This document shows, piece by piece, positions 42,042 to 50,660 of a stretch of 64,000 nt of DNA. Position numbers and translations under genes: made by a program. Each line of letters begins with the position of its first letter. Positions within the stretch are counted from its first letter, which is position 1. Origin of the DNA: Flavobacterium cauense R2A-7 (GTDB lineage Bacteria > Bacteroidota > Bacteroidia > Flavobacteriales > Flavobacteriaceae); NCBI RefSeq assembly GCF_000498475.1, contig NZ_AVBI01000024.1:62001-126000 (forward strand), in the 5' to 3' direction. The notes under the pieces are model-generated. The model made no database searches, was not told the origin of the DNA, and worked only from the letters and a program-made list of their open reading frames with translations.

Positions 42042-42497
42042 TTAAAAGGTGATTTGAATTCCGTATCCGTTATTGTTAGCCAGAATATTCATGTTGAAAT
42101 CGGTCGTGCCTGTTGATTTCAGTCCGTTATTATAAAGTTCGATTGCCTTTTCAAGTCTTTTCTTTCTACCAATCATTACCGGAATCGAAGCAGCGATACA
42201 ACCAGCACCTACATAAGTAAATCCGGATGGGTAATCAGCATCAGAAACCAATCCTTTTACAACATCGCCCACTGTTAAACCAATTCCTAAACCCAATAAA
42301 AAACCTCCAACACCTTCTTTGGTTTTGGCGCTTTTAAAATAACCATAGGCTTCATTGTTTGATTTCAGCAGGTTTTTAGTTTCATAACTTGAAATCTGAA
42401 CACCGTTTTGGTAAAATTTGCCTCTTTCCATTTTGATTTCCTGCGCCGAAGCCACTGTCAGAAGGAAAAAGCATAGTAAAGTAAGTACGTTTTTCAT
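42042..42497 (-). CDS. Exported protein of unknown function
   Basis: A 151-residue protein with a signal peptide (KNVLTLLCFFLLTVASAQ, cut after about residue 19). The mature part has a Gly-rich hydrophobic hairpin (GGFLLGLGIGLTVGDVVKGL, then FTYVGAGCIAASIPVMIG) and a polar C-terminal segment ending NNNGYGIQITF. It may insert into the membrane. It lies 10 bases downstream of murQ. I recognise no family. Confidence 0.72.
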   Translation of the reverse strand: MKNVLTLLCFFLLTVASAQEIKMERGKFYQNGVQISSYETKNLLKSNNEAYGYFKSAKTKEGVGGFLLGLGIGLTVGDVVKGLVSDADYPSGFTYVGAGCIAASIPVMIGRKKRLEKAIELYNNGLKSTGTTDFNMNILANNNGYGIQITF

Positions 42498-42507
42498 GGT
42501 ATTTTGT

Positions 42508-43332
42508 TTAAAGATTGTTTTGGGATAAATAGAAATCTACTGCTTTTCGAACACTTCCGTAAGTTTCCAAAAGAAGTTTTGCTTCGTCATACGAAACGGG
42601 AATTTCGCCCATTATCATGCGAACGCCGCGGTCAATCAGTTTTACGTTACTCAATTGCATGTCGACCATCTTGTTGCCTTTCACTTTTCCTAACTGAATC
42701 ATCGTAGCTGTGGAAATCATGTTTAAAACCAATTTCTGAGCCGTTCCGGCTTTCATTCTCGAGCTTCCGGTTACGAATTCCGGTCCTACAACCACTTCGA
42801 TTGGAAAGGTTGCAGTTTGTGAAAGCGGACTTCCTTCGTTACAGGTAATACAGCCCGTTGTGATATTGTTTGCATTGCATTTTTCCAATCCACCGATAAC
42901 GTACGGAGTGGTTCCTGAAGCGGCAATTCCGATGACTACATCTTTTTTGTTGATGTTCCATTCGGATAAGTCTTTCCAGGCTTGATTTCTGTCGTCTTCA
43001 GCGAATTCCACCGCTTTTCGGATAGCGGTATCGCCACCGGCAATCAGTCCGATAACCATATCAAACGGAACGCCGAAAGTAGGCGGACATTCGGAAGCAT
43101 CTACAATACCCAACCGACCGGAAGTTCCGGCTCCGATATAAAACAAACGTCCGCCATTTTTCATTTGTTCCACAATTTTAGAAACCAAAGTTTCAATTTG
43201 CGGTAATGCTTTTTCTACGGCAAGCGGAACGGTTTTATCTTCGTTGTTGATGTTGGTCAGTAAATCCTGTACCGACATTTTTTCCAGATGTTCGTATTTC
43301 GAGGATTGTTCGGTGGTTTTGGTAAATGACAT
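42508..43332 (-). CDS. murQ: N-acetylmuramic acid 6-phosphate etherase
   Basis: MurQ cleaves the lactyl ether of MurNAc-6-phosphate during peptidoglycan recycling. The 274-residue SIS-domain protein has the family motif FYIGAGTSGRLGIVDASECPPTFG (in part: GAGTSGRLGIVDASECPPTF), IGLIAGGD, IGIAASGTTPYVIGGL and the catalytic Glu region. GPEFVTGSSRMKAGTAQKLVLN closes the active site. It is slightly shorter than E. coli MurQ (298). It heads the leftward train and is preceded by the word AACTTTGTAACTTTG on its own strand (43376-43362), which contains a -7-like TAACTTTG. Confidence 0.93.
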   Translation of the reverse strand: MSFTKTTEQSSKYEHLEKMSVQDLLTNINNEDKTVPLAVEKALPQIETLVSKIVEQMKNGGRLFYIGAGTSGRLGIVDASECPPTFGVPFDMVIGLIAGGDTAIRKAVEFAEDDRNQAWKDLSEWNINKKDVVIGIAASGTTPYVIGGLEKCNANNITTGCITCNEGSPLSQTATFPIEVVVGPEFVTGSSRMKAGTAQKLVLNMISTATMIQLGKVKGNKMVDMQLSNVKLIDRGVRMIMGEIPVSYDEAKLLLETYGSVRKAVDFYLSQNNL

Positions 43333-43361
43333 GTTTTTTTAGTTGCTAAGTGGCTTAGGTT

Positions 43362-43376
43362 CAAAGTTACAAAGTT
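43362..43376 (-). promoter_or_regulatory. Possible murQ -7 promoter element in an ACTTTGTAACTTTG word
   Basis: Reverse strand TAACTTTG (43369-43362) matches TAnnTTTG, 30 bases before murQ. The same 14-base word occurs upstream of bcp. No -33 TTTG lies at standard spacing. Confidence 0.35.
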
Positions 43377-43403
43377 TTTGCTTATGGCTTACCGGATAAA
43401 GTG

Positions 43404-44102
43404 TTACATAAAATATGCCAACACAATTCCCAATACTATCGCGGTAAGTTTGGCCAAATTGAATTTATGGCCTTCACTGGTTTCGAAAATAATAGTGGAG
43501 GAAATATGAAACAGGATTCCGATTACAAAAGCAGTAATTTCTGCCTGATAATGAACGATAAAGGGCAGTTTTTCAGAAAATATGGTTCCCAATGGCGTCA
43601 TGATAGCAAAAGTAAGCATGAACAGTAAAATCGATTGTTTGTTTAAATGCGACGTACTGAAAAACGTGGTTAAAATAATCGCGATAGGGAAGTGGTGTAC
43701 TGCAATTCCCCAAGCCAAATCGTTGTTCTGGCTCACCGGCATGCCCTCCAACAATGCGTGCAGACACAAACTGATGAACAGCGACCACGGAATGTGATGC
43801 ATGGTGTCATGCCCGTGTACGTGCCCGTGTTCAGCACCCTGTGAAAAGTATTCCAGCACAATCTGAAACACAATTCCGAACATGATAAAAAATCCGATGC
43901 CTCCGTGAACATGTCCGTCGGCTTCCACATGATGGGTTGATTCGTAAACGGTTGGTAATAAATGCGAAACGGTTAACGCCAATAAGAAGGAACCGCTGAA
44001 AGCCAATAAAATCCTCAGACTTTTTTTGCTTTTAGGTCGGAAAAAAGTAGCGATCAGGTAACCGAAAATTACTGAAAGTAATGGCAGTAGTAAGTACAGC
44101 AT
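43404..44102 (-). CDS. ZIP family divalent metal transporter
   Basis: A 232-residue integral membrane protein with eight predicted helices and ZIP features. A His-rich cytoplasmic-type loop (HHVEADGHVHGG and EHGHVHGHDTMHH) lies between helices, LCLHALLEGMPV holds the helix IV metal-site His and Glu, and AVHHFPIAIIL holds the helix V site. ZIP proteins import zinc, iron or other divalent cations. It begins 1 base after the methyltransferase stop, so the two are co-transcribed. The metal cannot be told from sequence. Confidence 0.88.
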   Translation of the reverse strand: MLYLLLPLLSVIFGYLIATFFRPKSKKSLRILLAFSGSFLLALTVSHLLPTVYESTHHVEADGHVHGGIGFFIMFGIVFQIVLEYFSQGAEHGHVHGHDTMHHIPWSLFISLCLHALLEGMPVSQNNDLAWGIAVHHFPIAIILTTFFSTSHLNKQSILLFMLTFAIMTPLGTIFSEKLPFIVHYQAEITAFVIGILFHISSTIIFETSEGHKFNLAKLTAIVLGIVLAYFM

Positions 44103-44103
44103 A

Positions 44104-44847
44104 TTATTTAAAAATCATAATCAGACGTTCCGAATCGTTTTTATAGAATTTGCGCAGTTTGTAATCGCCAAAAACATCCAGAAGATAAATTCCGGCTTCT
44201 TCCATCATCTGCTCAAAATCGCTTAAAGTTAAGGCTTTTACCTTTTCCGTGAAATGAAATTTTTGTCCTTTATCCTCAAAATCAATTTCCTTAAAAATAT
44301 GATTGTCTTTTACGTAGCGTTTTATATGAAAATCAATGCCTTCTACGGTTTTCACTTCTACGGGAACCAGATTGTTAATCACATAATTGGTATTCATAAA
44401 GTCAATCACCGCAAAACCGTATTCTGAAAGGCTGTCGTGAATGGCTTTTAGTGTAGTCAGATTGTCTTCATCATTTTCGAAATAACCAAAACTCGTGAAC
44501 AAATTAAAAACCGCATCAAACTTTTCTTCAAACGGTAAACGCATGTCGTGGACTTTAAAATGCAGTTTTTCATTGGCTGCAGCCGAAGCTTCTGCGATAC
44601 TGTTTTCGGATAAATCGGCACCGGTTACATCAAAACCTAAGGTATTAAGATACATGGAATGGCGTCCTTTTCCACAGGCCAAATCCAGAATTTTTGCATC
44701 TTCGGGAAGATTTAAATAATGCGTAAGATTGTCCATGAAATGCTGGGCTTCTGCTTCATCACGCTCTTTGTATAAAATATGATAGTAAGGAGTGTCGAAC
44801 CAGGAGGCAAACCAGTTTTCGGTTGATTTATTTTGTATGTCTGACAT
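44104..44847 (-). CDS. Class I SAM-dependent methyltransferase
   Basis: A 247-residue methyltransferase with motif I ILDLACGKGRHSMYL (about residues 54-68), the acidic residue closing strand 2 in VTGADLSENSI, and FDAVFNLFTSFGYF as motif post-II. The N-terminus WFASWFDTPYYHILYKERD is typical of a family of bacterial small-molecule or tellurite/quinone-type methyltransferases. The substrate is not identifiable. It is cytoplasmic and the first gene of a two-gene unit with the ZIP transporter; divergent from the THUMP methyltransferase gene. Confidence 0.88.
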   Translation of the reverse strand: MSDIQNKSTENWFASWFDTPYYHILYKERDEAEAQHFMDNLTHYLNLPEDAKILDLACGKGRHSMYLNTLGFDVTGADLSENSIAEASAAANEKLHFKVHDMRLPFEEKFDAVFNLFTSFGYFENDEDNLTTLKAIHDSLSEYGFAVIDFMNTNYVINNLVPVEVKTVEGIDFHIKRYVKDNHIFKEIDFEDKGQKFHFTEKVKALTLSDFEQMMEEAGIYLLDVFGDYKLRKFYKNDSERLIMIFK

Positions 44848-44989
44848 GTATTCTTCTGTTGGAGGATAATTAATCTTGCAAATTTAACGTATTTTTGCCG
44901 ATGCAATCAAGAAGAGGCAAGAAAATAGAAACAAGAAAAAAGAAGTTTCTCAAGAAGGAGTGTATTGCCTTTACGATTGAATTTAAATT

Positions 44990-46159
44990 ATGGAACAGAA
45001 TTTTAAAATGATTGCCAAAACTTTTTTTGGCTTCGAAGAGATATTAGCAAAAGAGTTGCAGCAACTGGGTGCGCAGAATGTCGAAATGGGAACCCGAATG
45101 GTAAGTTTTGTAGGCGATAAAGGGTTTATGTACAAGGCGAATTTAGCGTTGCGTACGGCTTTAAAAATCCTGAAACCTATTTACCATTTCCGTGCGTTTA
45201 ATGAAGTTAGTTTGTATAAAGGCATTCAGGGCATTGATTGGTCGCAGTATCTTAATGCGCATCAGGCTTTTGTGGTGGATGTTACATTGCATTCGGAACA
45301 TTTTAACCATTCGCAATTCGTTGCTTTGAAAACAAAAGATGCGATAGTGGATCAGTTTCGCGATAAATTCGGAAAACGTCCGAATATTGATAAGGATTTT
45401 CCCGATTTGCGTATTAATATTCACATCGACCGAGACCAATGTTCGGTTTCTTTAGACAGTTCCGGAGATTCGTTACACCACCGTGGTTACAAAACCGCTA
45501 CGAATATCGCACCAATTAATGAAGTGTTGGCAGCAGGAATGCTATTGCTTTCCGGTTGGGACGGACAAGGAGATTTTATCGATCCGATGTGTGGTTCGGG
45601 AACGATTTTGGCAGAAGCTGCGATGATTGCCTGTAACATTCCGGCCAATATCAACCGAAAAGAATTCGCCTTCGAGCGTTGGAGTGACTGGGACAACGAG
45701 TTGTTCGATCAGATCATGAATTCGCTGATGAAGAAAGTTAAAGAGTTTCATTATACGATTACGGGTTATGATAAAGCGCCGTCTGCGGTAATGAAAGCGA
45801 AAGACAATATCAGAAATGCGAATCTTGATGAATATGTGAAGATTTACGAACGCAATTTCTTCGATACGGAAAAAGAAACCCGAGGACCGTTGCATATGGT
45901 TTTCAATCCGCCTTACGGAGAACGTTTGGATATTGAAATGGAACGTTTTTACAGAGAAATCGGTGATACCTTAAAACAAAGTTATCCGGGAACAAACGCT
46001 TGGTTCATTACGGCGAATCTTGAAGCATTGAAATTTGTTGGTTTAAAACCATCCCGAAAAATCAAACTGTTCAACGGAAAACTGGAAGCTCGTTTGGTGA
46101 AATACGAAATGTATGAAGGAAGCAAGCGAACGAAGTTTCAGAACAGAGATAGTGAGTAA
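44990..46159 (+). CDS. THUMP-domain RNA guanine-N2 methyltransferase, RlmL-N/K-like
   Basis: A 389-residue RNA methyltransferase. The N-terminal THUMP region (about 1-165) contains FGFEEILAKELQQLGAQNVE and ends near SLDSSGDSLHHRGYK, the conserved linker to the catalytic part. The catalytic domain has motif I DPMCGSGTILAEAAMIA, the acidic GYDKAPSAV and the catalytic motif NPPYGERL. This corresponds to the first half of E. coli RlmKL, which makes m2G2445 in 23S rRNA, without the RlmK half. Single-gene unit. Confidence 0.9.
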   Translation: MEQNFKMIAKTFFGFEEILAKELQQLGAQNVEMGTRMVSFVGDKGFMYKANLALRTALKILKPIYHFRAFNEVSLYKGIQGIDWSQYLNAHQAFVVDVTLHSEHFNHSQFVALKTKDAIVDQFRDKFGKRPNIDKDFPDLRINIHIDRDQCSVSLDSSGDSLHHRGYKTATNIAPINEVLAAGMLLLSGWDGQGDFIDPMCGSGTILAEAAMIACNIPANINRKEFAFERWSDWDNELFDQIMNSLMKKVKEFHYTITGYDKAPSAVMKAKDNIRNANLDEYVKIYERNFFDTEKETRGPLHMVFNPPYGERLDIEMERFYREIGDTLKQSYPGTNAWFITANLEALKFVGLKPSRKIKLFNGKLEARLVKYEMYEGSKRTKFQNRDSE

Positions 46160-46219
46160 TCAGTGTTCACTGGTAGATTCAATTTATACTCATAAATTAT
46201 TAATTCATTAACTTAAAAT

Positions 46220-46456
46220 ATGACTTTAAAAACAAAATCAATCGTATATAATTTTTTAGGCTTTGCCGTATTGTTTACCATTATCCGTTTTGCCGTTTTG
46301 CCTGAGTTTACAAATCTTACAGGTATTCTGTTACCTTTAACTGCATTTGTGGTTGCAACCTTATTGGCACCGAAATTTCAGGCCATTCAAACCAATGAAG
46401 GCGAAAAGTTGTTTATGAAATGGTTGTTTATAAAAGGAGTGAAGCAGATTAAATAA
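46220..46456 (+). CDS. Small membrane protein of unknown function
   Basis: A 78-residue protein with two hydrophobic helices (about 9-26 and 34-50) and an amphipathic basic C-terminus (KLFMKWLFIKGVKQIK). It starts 60 bases after the THUMP methyltransferase gene in the same direction, and its stop is only 7 bases from that of a convergent gene. I recognise no family, but Met, composition and position look like a real gene. Confidence 0.65.
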   Translation: MTLKTKSIVYNFLGFAVLFTIIRFAVLPEFTNLTGILLPLTAFVVATLLAPKFQAIQTNEGEKLFMKWLFIKGVKQIK

Positions 46457-46463
46457 TACTGCA

Positions 46464-47039
46464 TTATTTATAATCAACAGAAGAAAGAATATCATCGATG
46501 ATGATTCTTGTTTCGCGATTCTGAATATTATATAACATGAAAATATAAACTTCTCCTACCGAATCCTTTCTGATAGCAGCGGCCAAGCAGTATTTATAGC
46601 CTTCTGCAAACTTCGATTTCGGTTCAAAAAAGGAATTTAATCCGTAATCGGCATTCATATCATATTTTACATATTCCGGTTTTATAATGTCAATGTGTGG
46701 ATATTCCGGTAATATGTATCCGGATACATTTAATAAAGAACTGACGAAAAAGTTATACGTCATTGGGTTTTCTTTATAGGTAACATCATTTTTAGGAAAA
46801 AATAGCGCATAAGGTTTGATATAATATCGAGCCTCAAAACCTGTGGCGGAATCTTTAATGGCCAACTGATAAAGATGTCCGTTATTTTTGATGATTTTGG
46901 TTTCCTTAAACCCTCGCGGCATTTTAAAAGACAAATTGCTAACTTTTAAAAGTTCCTGAAAAGTATACTCCCCAAATTTCTTCTCCTGCGCATTGGACAA
47001 TGTAGCAATGAAAAAGATAAAGGAAAAGATATATTTCAT
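46464..47039 (-). CDS. Exported protein of unknown function
   Basis: A 191-residue protein with a signal peptide (KYIFSFIFFIATLSNAQ, cut after about residue 17). The mature part has LSFKMPRGFKETKII, ARYYIKPYALFFPKND and DYGLNSFFEPKSKFAEGYKYC (in part: NSFFEPKSKFAEGYKYC), consistent with a small periplasmic or surface domain. No family is recognised. It lies 12 bases downstream of the DUF6048-like gene, so it is probably the last gene of the rlmD-DUF6452-DUF6048 run. Confidence 0.75.
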   Translation of the reverse strand: MKYIFSFIFFIATLSNAQEKKFGEYTFQELLKVSNLSFKMPRGFKETKIIKNNGHLYQLAIKDSATGFEARYYIKPYALFFPKNDVTYKENPMTYNFFVSSLLNVSGYILPEYPHIDIIKPEYVKYDMNADYGLNSFFEPKSKFAEGYKYCLAAAIRKDSVGEVYIFMLYNIQNRETRIIIDDILSSVDYK

Positions 47040-47051
47040 CCGATAAATAAT

Positions 47052-47762
47052 TTATTTGGAGCCAGTCTTTTTGTATATCGGAATAAAATAACTCAGCGTA
47101 TAATTAAATCCTGCGCCAAATTTACCGTCATACGTTCGGTTGAATCCCGGAATGTACAAATTGTCGAAGTTCTCCGGTTTTTTTTCGGAGACTAAGTAAT
47201 TAATGCGTACTGAAACTCCTAAGTATAGATTATTGAACAGTTCCGCTTTCATTCCGCCTACCAATTCAATCCAACTCGCGTTTAAACCATCAAATTTTGT
47301 TCCGGGAGTTACTGTTGTTTGTCCGAAATACGGATTGGTATTGTAAATAGTATAACTGTTAAGTTCCTGTGAAAAAGAACCTACGCCATAACGCATTCCG
47401 GCATAAATCATGTTTTCCATGTCCAGCCAGTTTTCGTAGGTGTTATAATCAAAACCGACTTTAAAATAGCTTCCCTTTGTGGTAAAATTCAATTGGTCGT
47501 CGTTAACCGTTTTGTTTTCATTTCCCAATTCTCCGGCGATATAGATTTTTTTGGTCAGACGATAATCGCCAACCACTTCAAATCCTTTATAATCTTTATC
47601 GTAAAATGATTTCGTCAATCGGTGTAAATCAACCCCAACACGAAGTCCGTAACGTTCGGTTCGCGCTTGTTTAACGGTATCTTTTGTCTGTTTTTGCGCA
47701 AATGTTGATAAGGAAACCAACATTAAAGCCATACTAAAAATAGATTTTAATGTGTGTTTCAT
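47052..47762 (-). CDS. DUF6048-like outer-membrane beta-barrel protein
   Basis: A 236-residue protein with a signal peptide (KHTLKSIFSMALMLVSLSTFAQ, in part: IFSMALMLVSLSTFAQ) and a mature domain of alternating aromatic strands (YGLRVGVDLHRL, SYFKVGFDYNTYENWLD, AGMRYGVGSFS, FGAGFNYTLSYFIPIY). This is the DUF6048 family pattern and looks like a small outer-membrane barrel. The start at 47762 is the signal-peptide Met; an in-frame Met 24 codons upstream lies in the previous gene. The two coding regions overlap by 29 bases. Function is unknown. Confidence 0.82.
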   Translation of the reverse strand: MKHTLKSIFSMALMLVSLSTFAQKQTKDTVKQARTERYGLRVGVDLHRLTKSFYDKDYKGFEVVGDYRLTKKIYIAGELGNENKTVNDDQLNFTTKGSYFKVGFDYNTYENWLDMENMIYAGMRYGVGSFSQELNSYTIYNTNPYFGQTTVTPGTKFDGLNASWIELVGGMKAELFNNLYLGVSVRINYLVSEKKPENFDNLYIPGFNRTYDGKFGAGFNYTLSYFIPIYKKTGSK

Positions 47763-48243
47763 TTTCGTTTTGAATATTGGGTTGTGAGGCTTCAATAGGT
47801 GTTGTGGTGGAAATCCATAGACTGGAATCACCATCCGTTAAAACCGGATTATTGGCATCCAATTGAAATAAGGTTTTATAGCCACAAGCTCTTGAAATAA
47901 AAACATCGGTTCTTGAATAATTGAAGGTTATGATGTCAATATTGTCATTAGTAGCATCTTCATCGTTACCGTTTTGGATGAATTGAAACGTTGTGGTGTC
48001 TTCGTTCGTTTTCAACGGAATTTTCATCTTGCTGACGCCGTTTGCCGGTATGCCTGAATAACCTGTAGCGATTACTTTCAGATTGGTTACCGCTTTCAGA
48101 TTGGCCGGATTCAGTACATCATAAAACTCAATTACAACATTTGGCGTTGTTGGCGTTCCTTCGGTACAGATATCATCTTTCTCGCAACCCCAAAAGGAAT
48201 AGGCGATTAAGAACGAAAGGGCAACTATCTTGATTTTTTTCAT
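47734..48243 (-). CDS. DUF6452-like lipoprotein
   Basis: A 169-residue lipoprotein (signal ending SFWGC, Cys20) followed by EKDDICTEGTPTTPNVVIEFYDV and a beta-sandwich-like domain with VIATGYSGIPANGVSKMKIPL (in part: GYSGIPANGVSKMKIPL) and ISRACGYKTLFQLD. The pattern fits the DUF6452 family. It lies between rlmD and the DUF6048-like gene and overlaps the latter by 29 bases. The two families are often neighbours in flavobacteria, as I recall, so a joint envelope role is likely. The start at 48243 is preferred to a Met 10 codons upstream. Confidence 0.8.
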   Translation of the reverse strand: MKKIKIVALSFLIAYSFWGCEKDDICTEGTPTTPNVVIEFYDVLNPANLKAVTNLKVIATGYSGIPANGVSKMKIPLKTNEDTTTFQFIQNGNDEDATNDNIDIITFNYSRTDVFISRACGYKTLFQLDANNPVLTDGDSSLWISTTTPIEASQPNIQNENETHIKIYF

Positions 48244-48277
48244 CTTCAAATTTTCAAATCTGTAAATTTTCAAATTG
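48244..48277. repeat. Short-period CAAATTTTCAAAT-type tract between rlmD and DUF6452
   Basis: TTCAAATTTTCAAATCTGTAAATTTTCAAATTG is an imperfect repeat of TTTTCAAAT. It fills the 36-base gap between two leftward genes. Similar tracts occur at other gene borders in the window. Confidence 0.45.
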
Positions 48278-48279
48278 AT

Positions 48280-49692
48280 TTATCGTTTTTCCAAAAGTAC
48301 AACATTTTCCACATGATGTGTTTGCGGGAACATATCTACCGGACGCACACGGGTAACTTTGTACATTTCATCCATCAAGGCCAAATCACGTGCCTGTGTA
48401 GCCGAGTTACAGCTTACATACACCACTTTTTCAGGAGCAATACTTAAAATCTGTTTTACGACATCAGCATGCATTCCGTCACGCGGCGGATCGGTAATGA
48501 TTACATCCGGATGGCCATGTGTTTTGATGAAATCGTCGTTGAAAACATTTTTCATATCCCCAACAAAGAACTCACAATTCGTGATGTTATTGCGTTTTGC
48601 GTTTTCTTTCGCATCGGCAATCGCTTCAGGAACGGCTTCCACACCAATTACTTTTTTCGCTTTTTTAGAAACGAATTGAGCAATGGTTCCGGTTCCGGTG
48701 TATAAATCGTATACCAATTCTTCTCCGGTTAATCCGGCGAATTCTCTGGTAATTGAGTATAATTCGTAGGCTTGAGCGGAATTGGTCTGATAGAATGATT
48801 TCGCATTGATGCTGAAGTTCAAACCTTCCATTTCTTCCAAAATATAATCTCTTCCTTTGAACAGAATGATGTCTTGGTCGTATAAAGTATCGTTAGCTTT
48901 CTGATTGATAACGTATTGAAGCGAAGTGATTTCCGGAAAACGTTCTGCTAAGAAATTCAGCAGTAATTCACGTTTTGCCTTGTCGTCTTCAAAAAACTGA
49001 ATCAAAACCATGATTTCTCCGGTGGAAGCGGTACGAATCATTAACGTACGCAACAAACCTTCGTGGTTTCTCGGATTGAAGAACGATAAATCGTTTTCAT
49101 TCGCAAATCTTCGGATTTCATTTCGGATATCATTTGATGGGTCTTGCTGTAAATGACATTTTTGGATATCTAGGATCTTATCCCACATTTTAGGGATATG
49201 GAAACCAACAGCATTTTTATTGTCCAATTCGGCGCCACTATCTACTTCTTCCTGAGTCATCCAACGGGAGCTGGAGAAACCGAATTCCATTTTATTTCGG
49301 TAGAAAAACTGTTCTTTTGAACCTAAAATTGGTTCGAAATCCGGTAATTCAATCTTTCCGATTCTTTTTAAATGATTGTAAACTTCCTGATTTTTATAGA
49401 ACAACTGTTGTTCATATTTCATATTCTGCCATTTACAGCCACCACAAACGCCGAAATGTTCGCAAACCGGAGTTGTTCTGTGTTCTGAAAATTCGTGGAA
49501 TTTTATTGCTTTTCCTTCAAAATAGGATTTACGCTTTTTGAATGTCTGAACGTCGACTACGTCACCAGGAACCACATTAGGTATAAAGATAACCTGACCT
49601 TCCGGGGCTTTTGCCACCGATACGCCTTTTGCACCTGCATCAAGGACTTTTACGTTTTCGAATACGATTTTGTCTGTTTTTTTTCTTCCCAT
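48280..49692 (-). CDS. rlmD: 23S rRNA (uracil-5-)-methyltransferase RlmD/RumA-type
   Basis: A 470-residue RNA m5U methyltransferase. The N-terminal TRAM domain (about 1-70) contains VLDAGAKGVSVAKAPEG and IPNVVPGDVVDV; a Fe-S cluster site follows as CEHFGVCGGCKW, with a fourth Cys expected further on (IQKCHL). The SAM domain has VYDLYTGTGTIAQF and the catalytic motif DPPRDGMH with a following VYVSCNSATQARDL carrying the nucleophilic Cys. The start at 49692 (MGRKKTDKIVFENV) was chosen because it opens the TRAM domain. TACTTTTG, a -7-like element, sits only 4 bases upstream, suggesting a very short or absent leader. Confidence 0.92.
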   Translation of the reverse strand: MGRKKTDKIVFENVKVLDAGAKGVSVAKAPEGQVIFIPNVVPGDVVDVQTFKKRKSYFEGKAIKFHEFSEHRTTPVCEHFGVCGGCKWQNMKYEQQLFYKNQEVYNHLKRIGKIELPDFEPILGSKEQFFYRNKMEFGFSSSRWMTQEEVDSGAELDNKNAVGFHIPKMWDKILDIQKCHLQQDPSNDIRNEIRRFANENDLSFFNPRNHEGLLRTLMIRTASTGEIMVLIQFFEDDKAKRELLLNFLAERFPEITSLQYVINQKANDTLYDQDIILFKGRDYILEEMEGLNFSINAKSFYQTNSAQAYELYSITREFAGLTGEELVYDLYTGTGTIAQFVSKKAKKVIGVEAVPEAIADAKENAKRNNITNCEFFVGDMKNVFNDDFIKTHGHPDVIITDPPRDGMHADVVKQILSIAPEKVVYVSCNSATQARDLALMDEMYKVTRVRPVDMFPQTHHVENVVLLEKR

Positions 49693-49696
49693 GGGG

Positions 49697-49704
49697 CAAA
49701 AGTA
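49697..49704 (-). promoter_or_regulatory. Putative rlmD -7 promoter element, very close to the start codon
   Basis: Reverse strand TACTTTTG matches TAnnTTTG, 4 bases before the rlmD ATG. If used, the transcript would start near the ATG. Confidence 0.35.
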
Positions 49705-49868
49705 AGGATTGTATTTTGAAACGAGAAATTGAAAACTATAAACTTGAAGGGTGACTGGATGCAAATACTCAAGTTTTTAATAAAATTTAATAAACATATT
49801 AACAGAATATTAATAGTAATTGGCAAATGGATGAAGTAACTTAGAAGAACATTTAAAAGAGTCAAAAT

Positions 49869-50591
49869 ATGAAACGATTTATTATATTTTTCACACTTTT
49901 TTTATTTCACTCCGCTATTTTCGGTCAATCCAATTTGCATGGTCTTGTTCGCAGTAACGGTAATGCCATAGCCAATGTTGACGTGGTAAATGTTACCAAG
50001 AAAATTGCTAAAAAAACAAACGATAAAGGAGTCTTTTCGATTGCTGCCGTAGCGGGTGATGAAATTGTTTTTGTACTGAAGGATTACTATGAGAAAAAGA
50101 TAAGAGTCTCCCCCGAACAATTGAATTCCAATGTTGCGTTCGAATTGGAGAAAAGAGGAATAGAACTTCAAGAGCTTGAAATTGATAAAAGCCCCAAAAT
50201 TAACACTGATATGAGTTATGAGTCGGTAAAAAAAGCAAAATTGGAGAACGAGCAATCAAAAGCCAAAGTTATTGGTGTTTATACCGGTGAAATAGAATAC
50301 GGAGTCGATTTTGTAGAAATAGGCAATAAGGTCATTAAATTCCTCGATCGACAATTGGCAAGAAAATTCGAGAAAGATGCGCCATCGAAAGGAGAAAGTT
50401 TTAAAAATTATGTCAAAAGGGAGTTTCCAAATGATTTTTTCATCACCAAATTAAATCTCAAAGAAAATGAAATCGATTCCTTTATCGATTTTTGTGAAAA
50501 TGATTTAAAAGCTAAGCATGTTACCGATAAAAACGGCGTTCTTGACGTACTTGATTTTTTAATTGAAAAACGAAAACAATTCAAAAATTGA
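49869..50591 (+). CDS. Exported protein with carboxypeptidase-regulatory-like domain
   Basis: A 240-residue protein with a signal peptide (RFIIFFTLFLFHSAIFGQ, cut near residue 19). Residues 22-95 form a carboxypeptidase-regulatory-like beta-sandwich (LHGLVRSNGNAIANVDVVN, DKGVFSIAAVAGDEIVF), the domain that also starts TonB receptors. A charged helical C-terminal region follows (KKAKLENEQSKAKVIG, FIDFCENDLKAKHVTDKNG), and no barrel is present. Homologous proteins are common in Bacteroidota; function unknown. Single-gene unit, followed by the DUF1697 gene after 69 bases. Confidence 0.8.
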   Translation: MKRFIIFFTLFLFHSAIFGQSNLHGLVRSNGNAIANVDVVNVTKKIAKKTNDKGVFSIAAVAGDEIVFVLKDYYEKKIRVSPEQLNSNVAFELEKRGIELQELEIDKSPKINTDMSYESVKKAKLENEQSKAKVIGVYTGEIEYGVDFVEIGNKVIKFLDRQLARKFEKDAPSKGESFKNYVKREFPNDFFITKLNLKENEIDSFIDFCENDLKAKHVTDKNGVLDVLDFLIEKRKQFKN

Positions 50592-50645
50592 TAAAAAATA
50601 CAATATTGTTGCAAAAACATCTGCAAATCTCGTACTTCGTATTTC

Positions 50646-50653
50646 TAATTTTG
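50646..50653 (+). promoter_or_regulatory. Putative -7 element of the DUF1697 gene
   Basis: TAATTTTG matches TAnnTTTG and ends 7 bases before the start codon. Confidence 0.35.
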
Positions 50654-50660
50654 AAATAGT

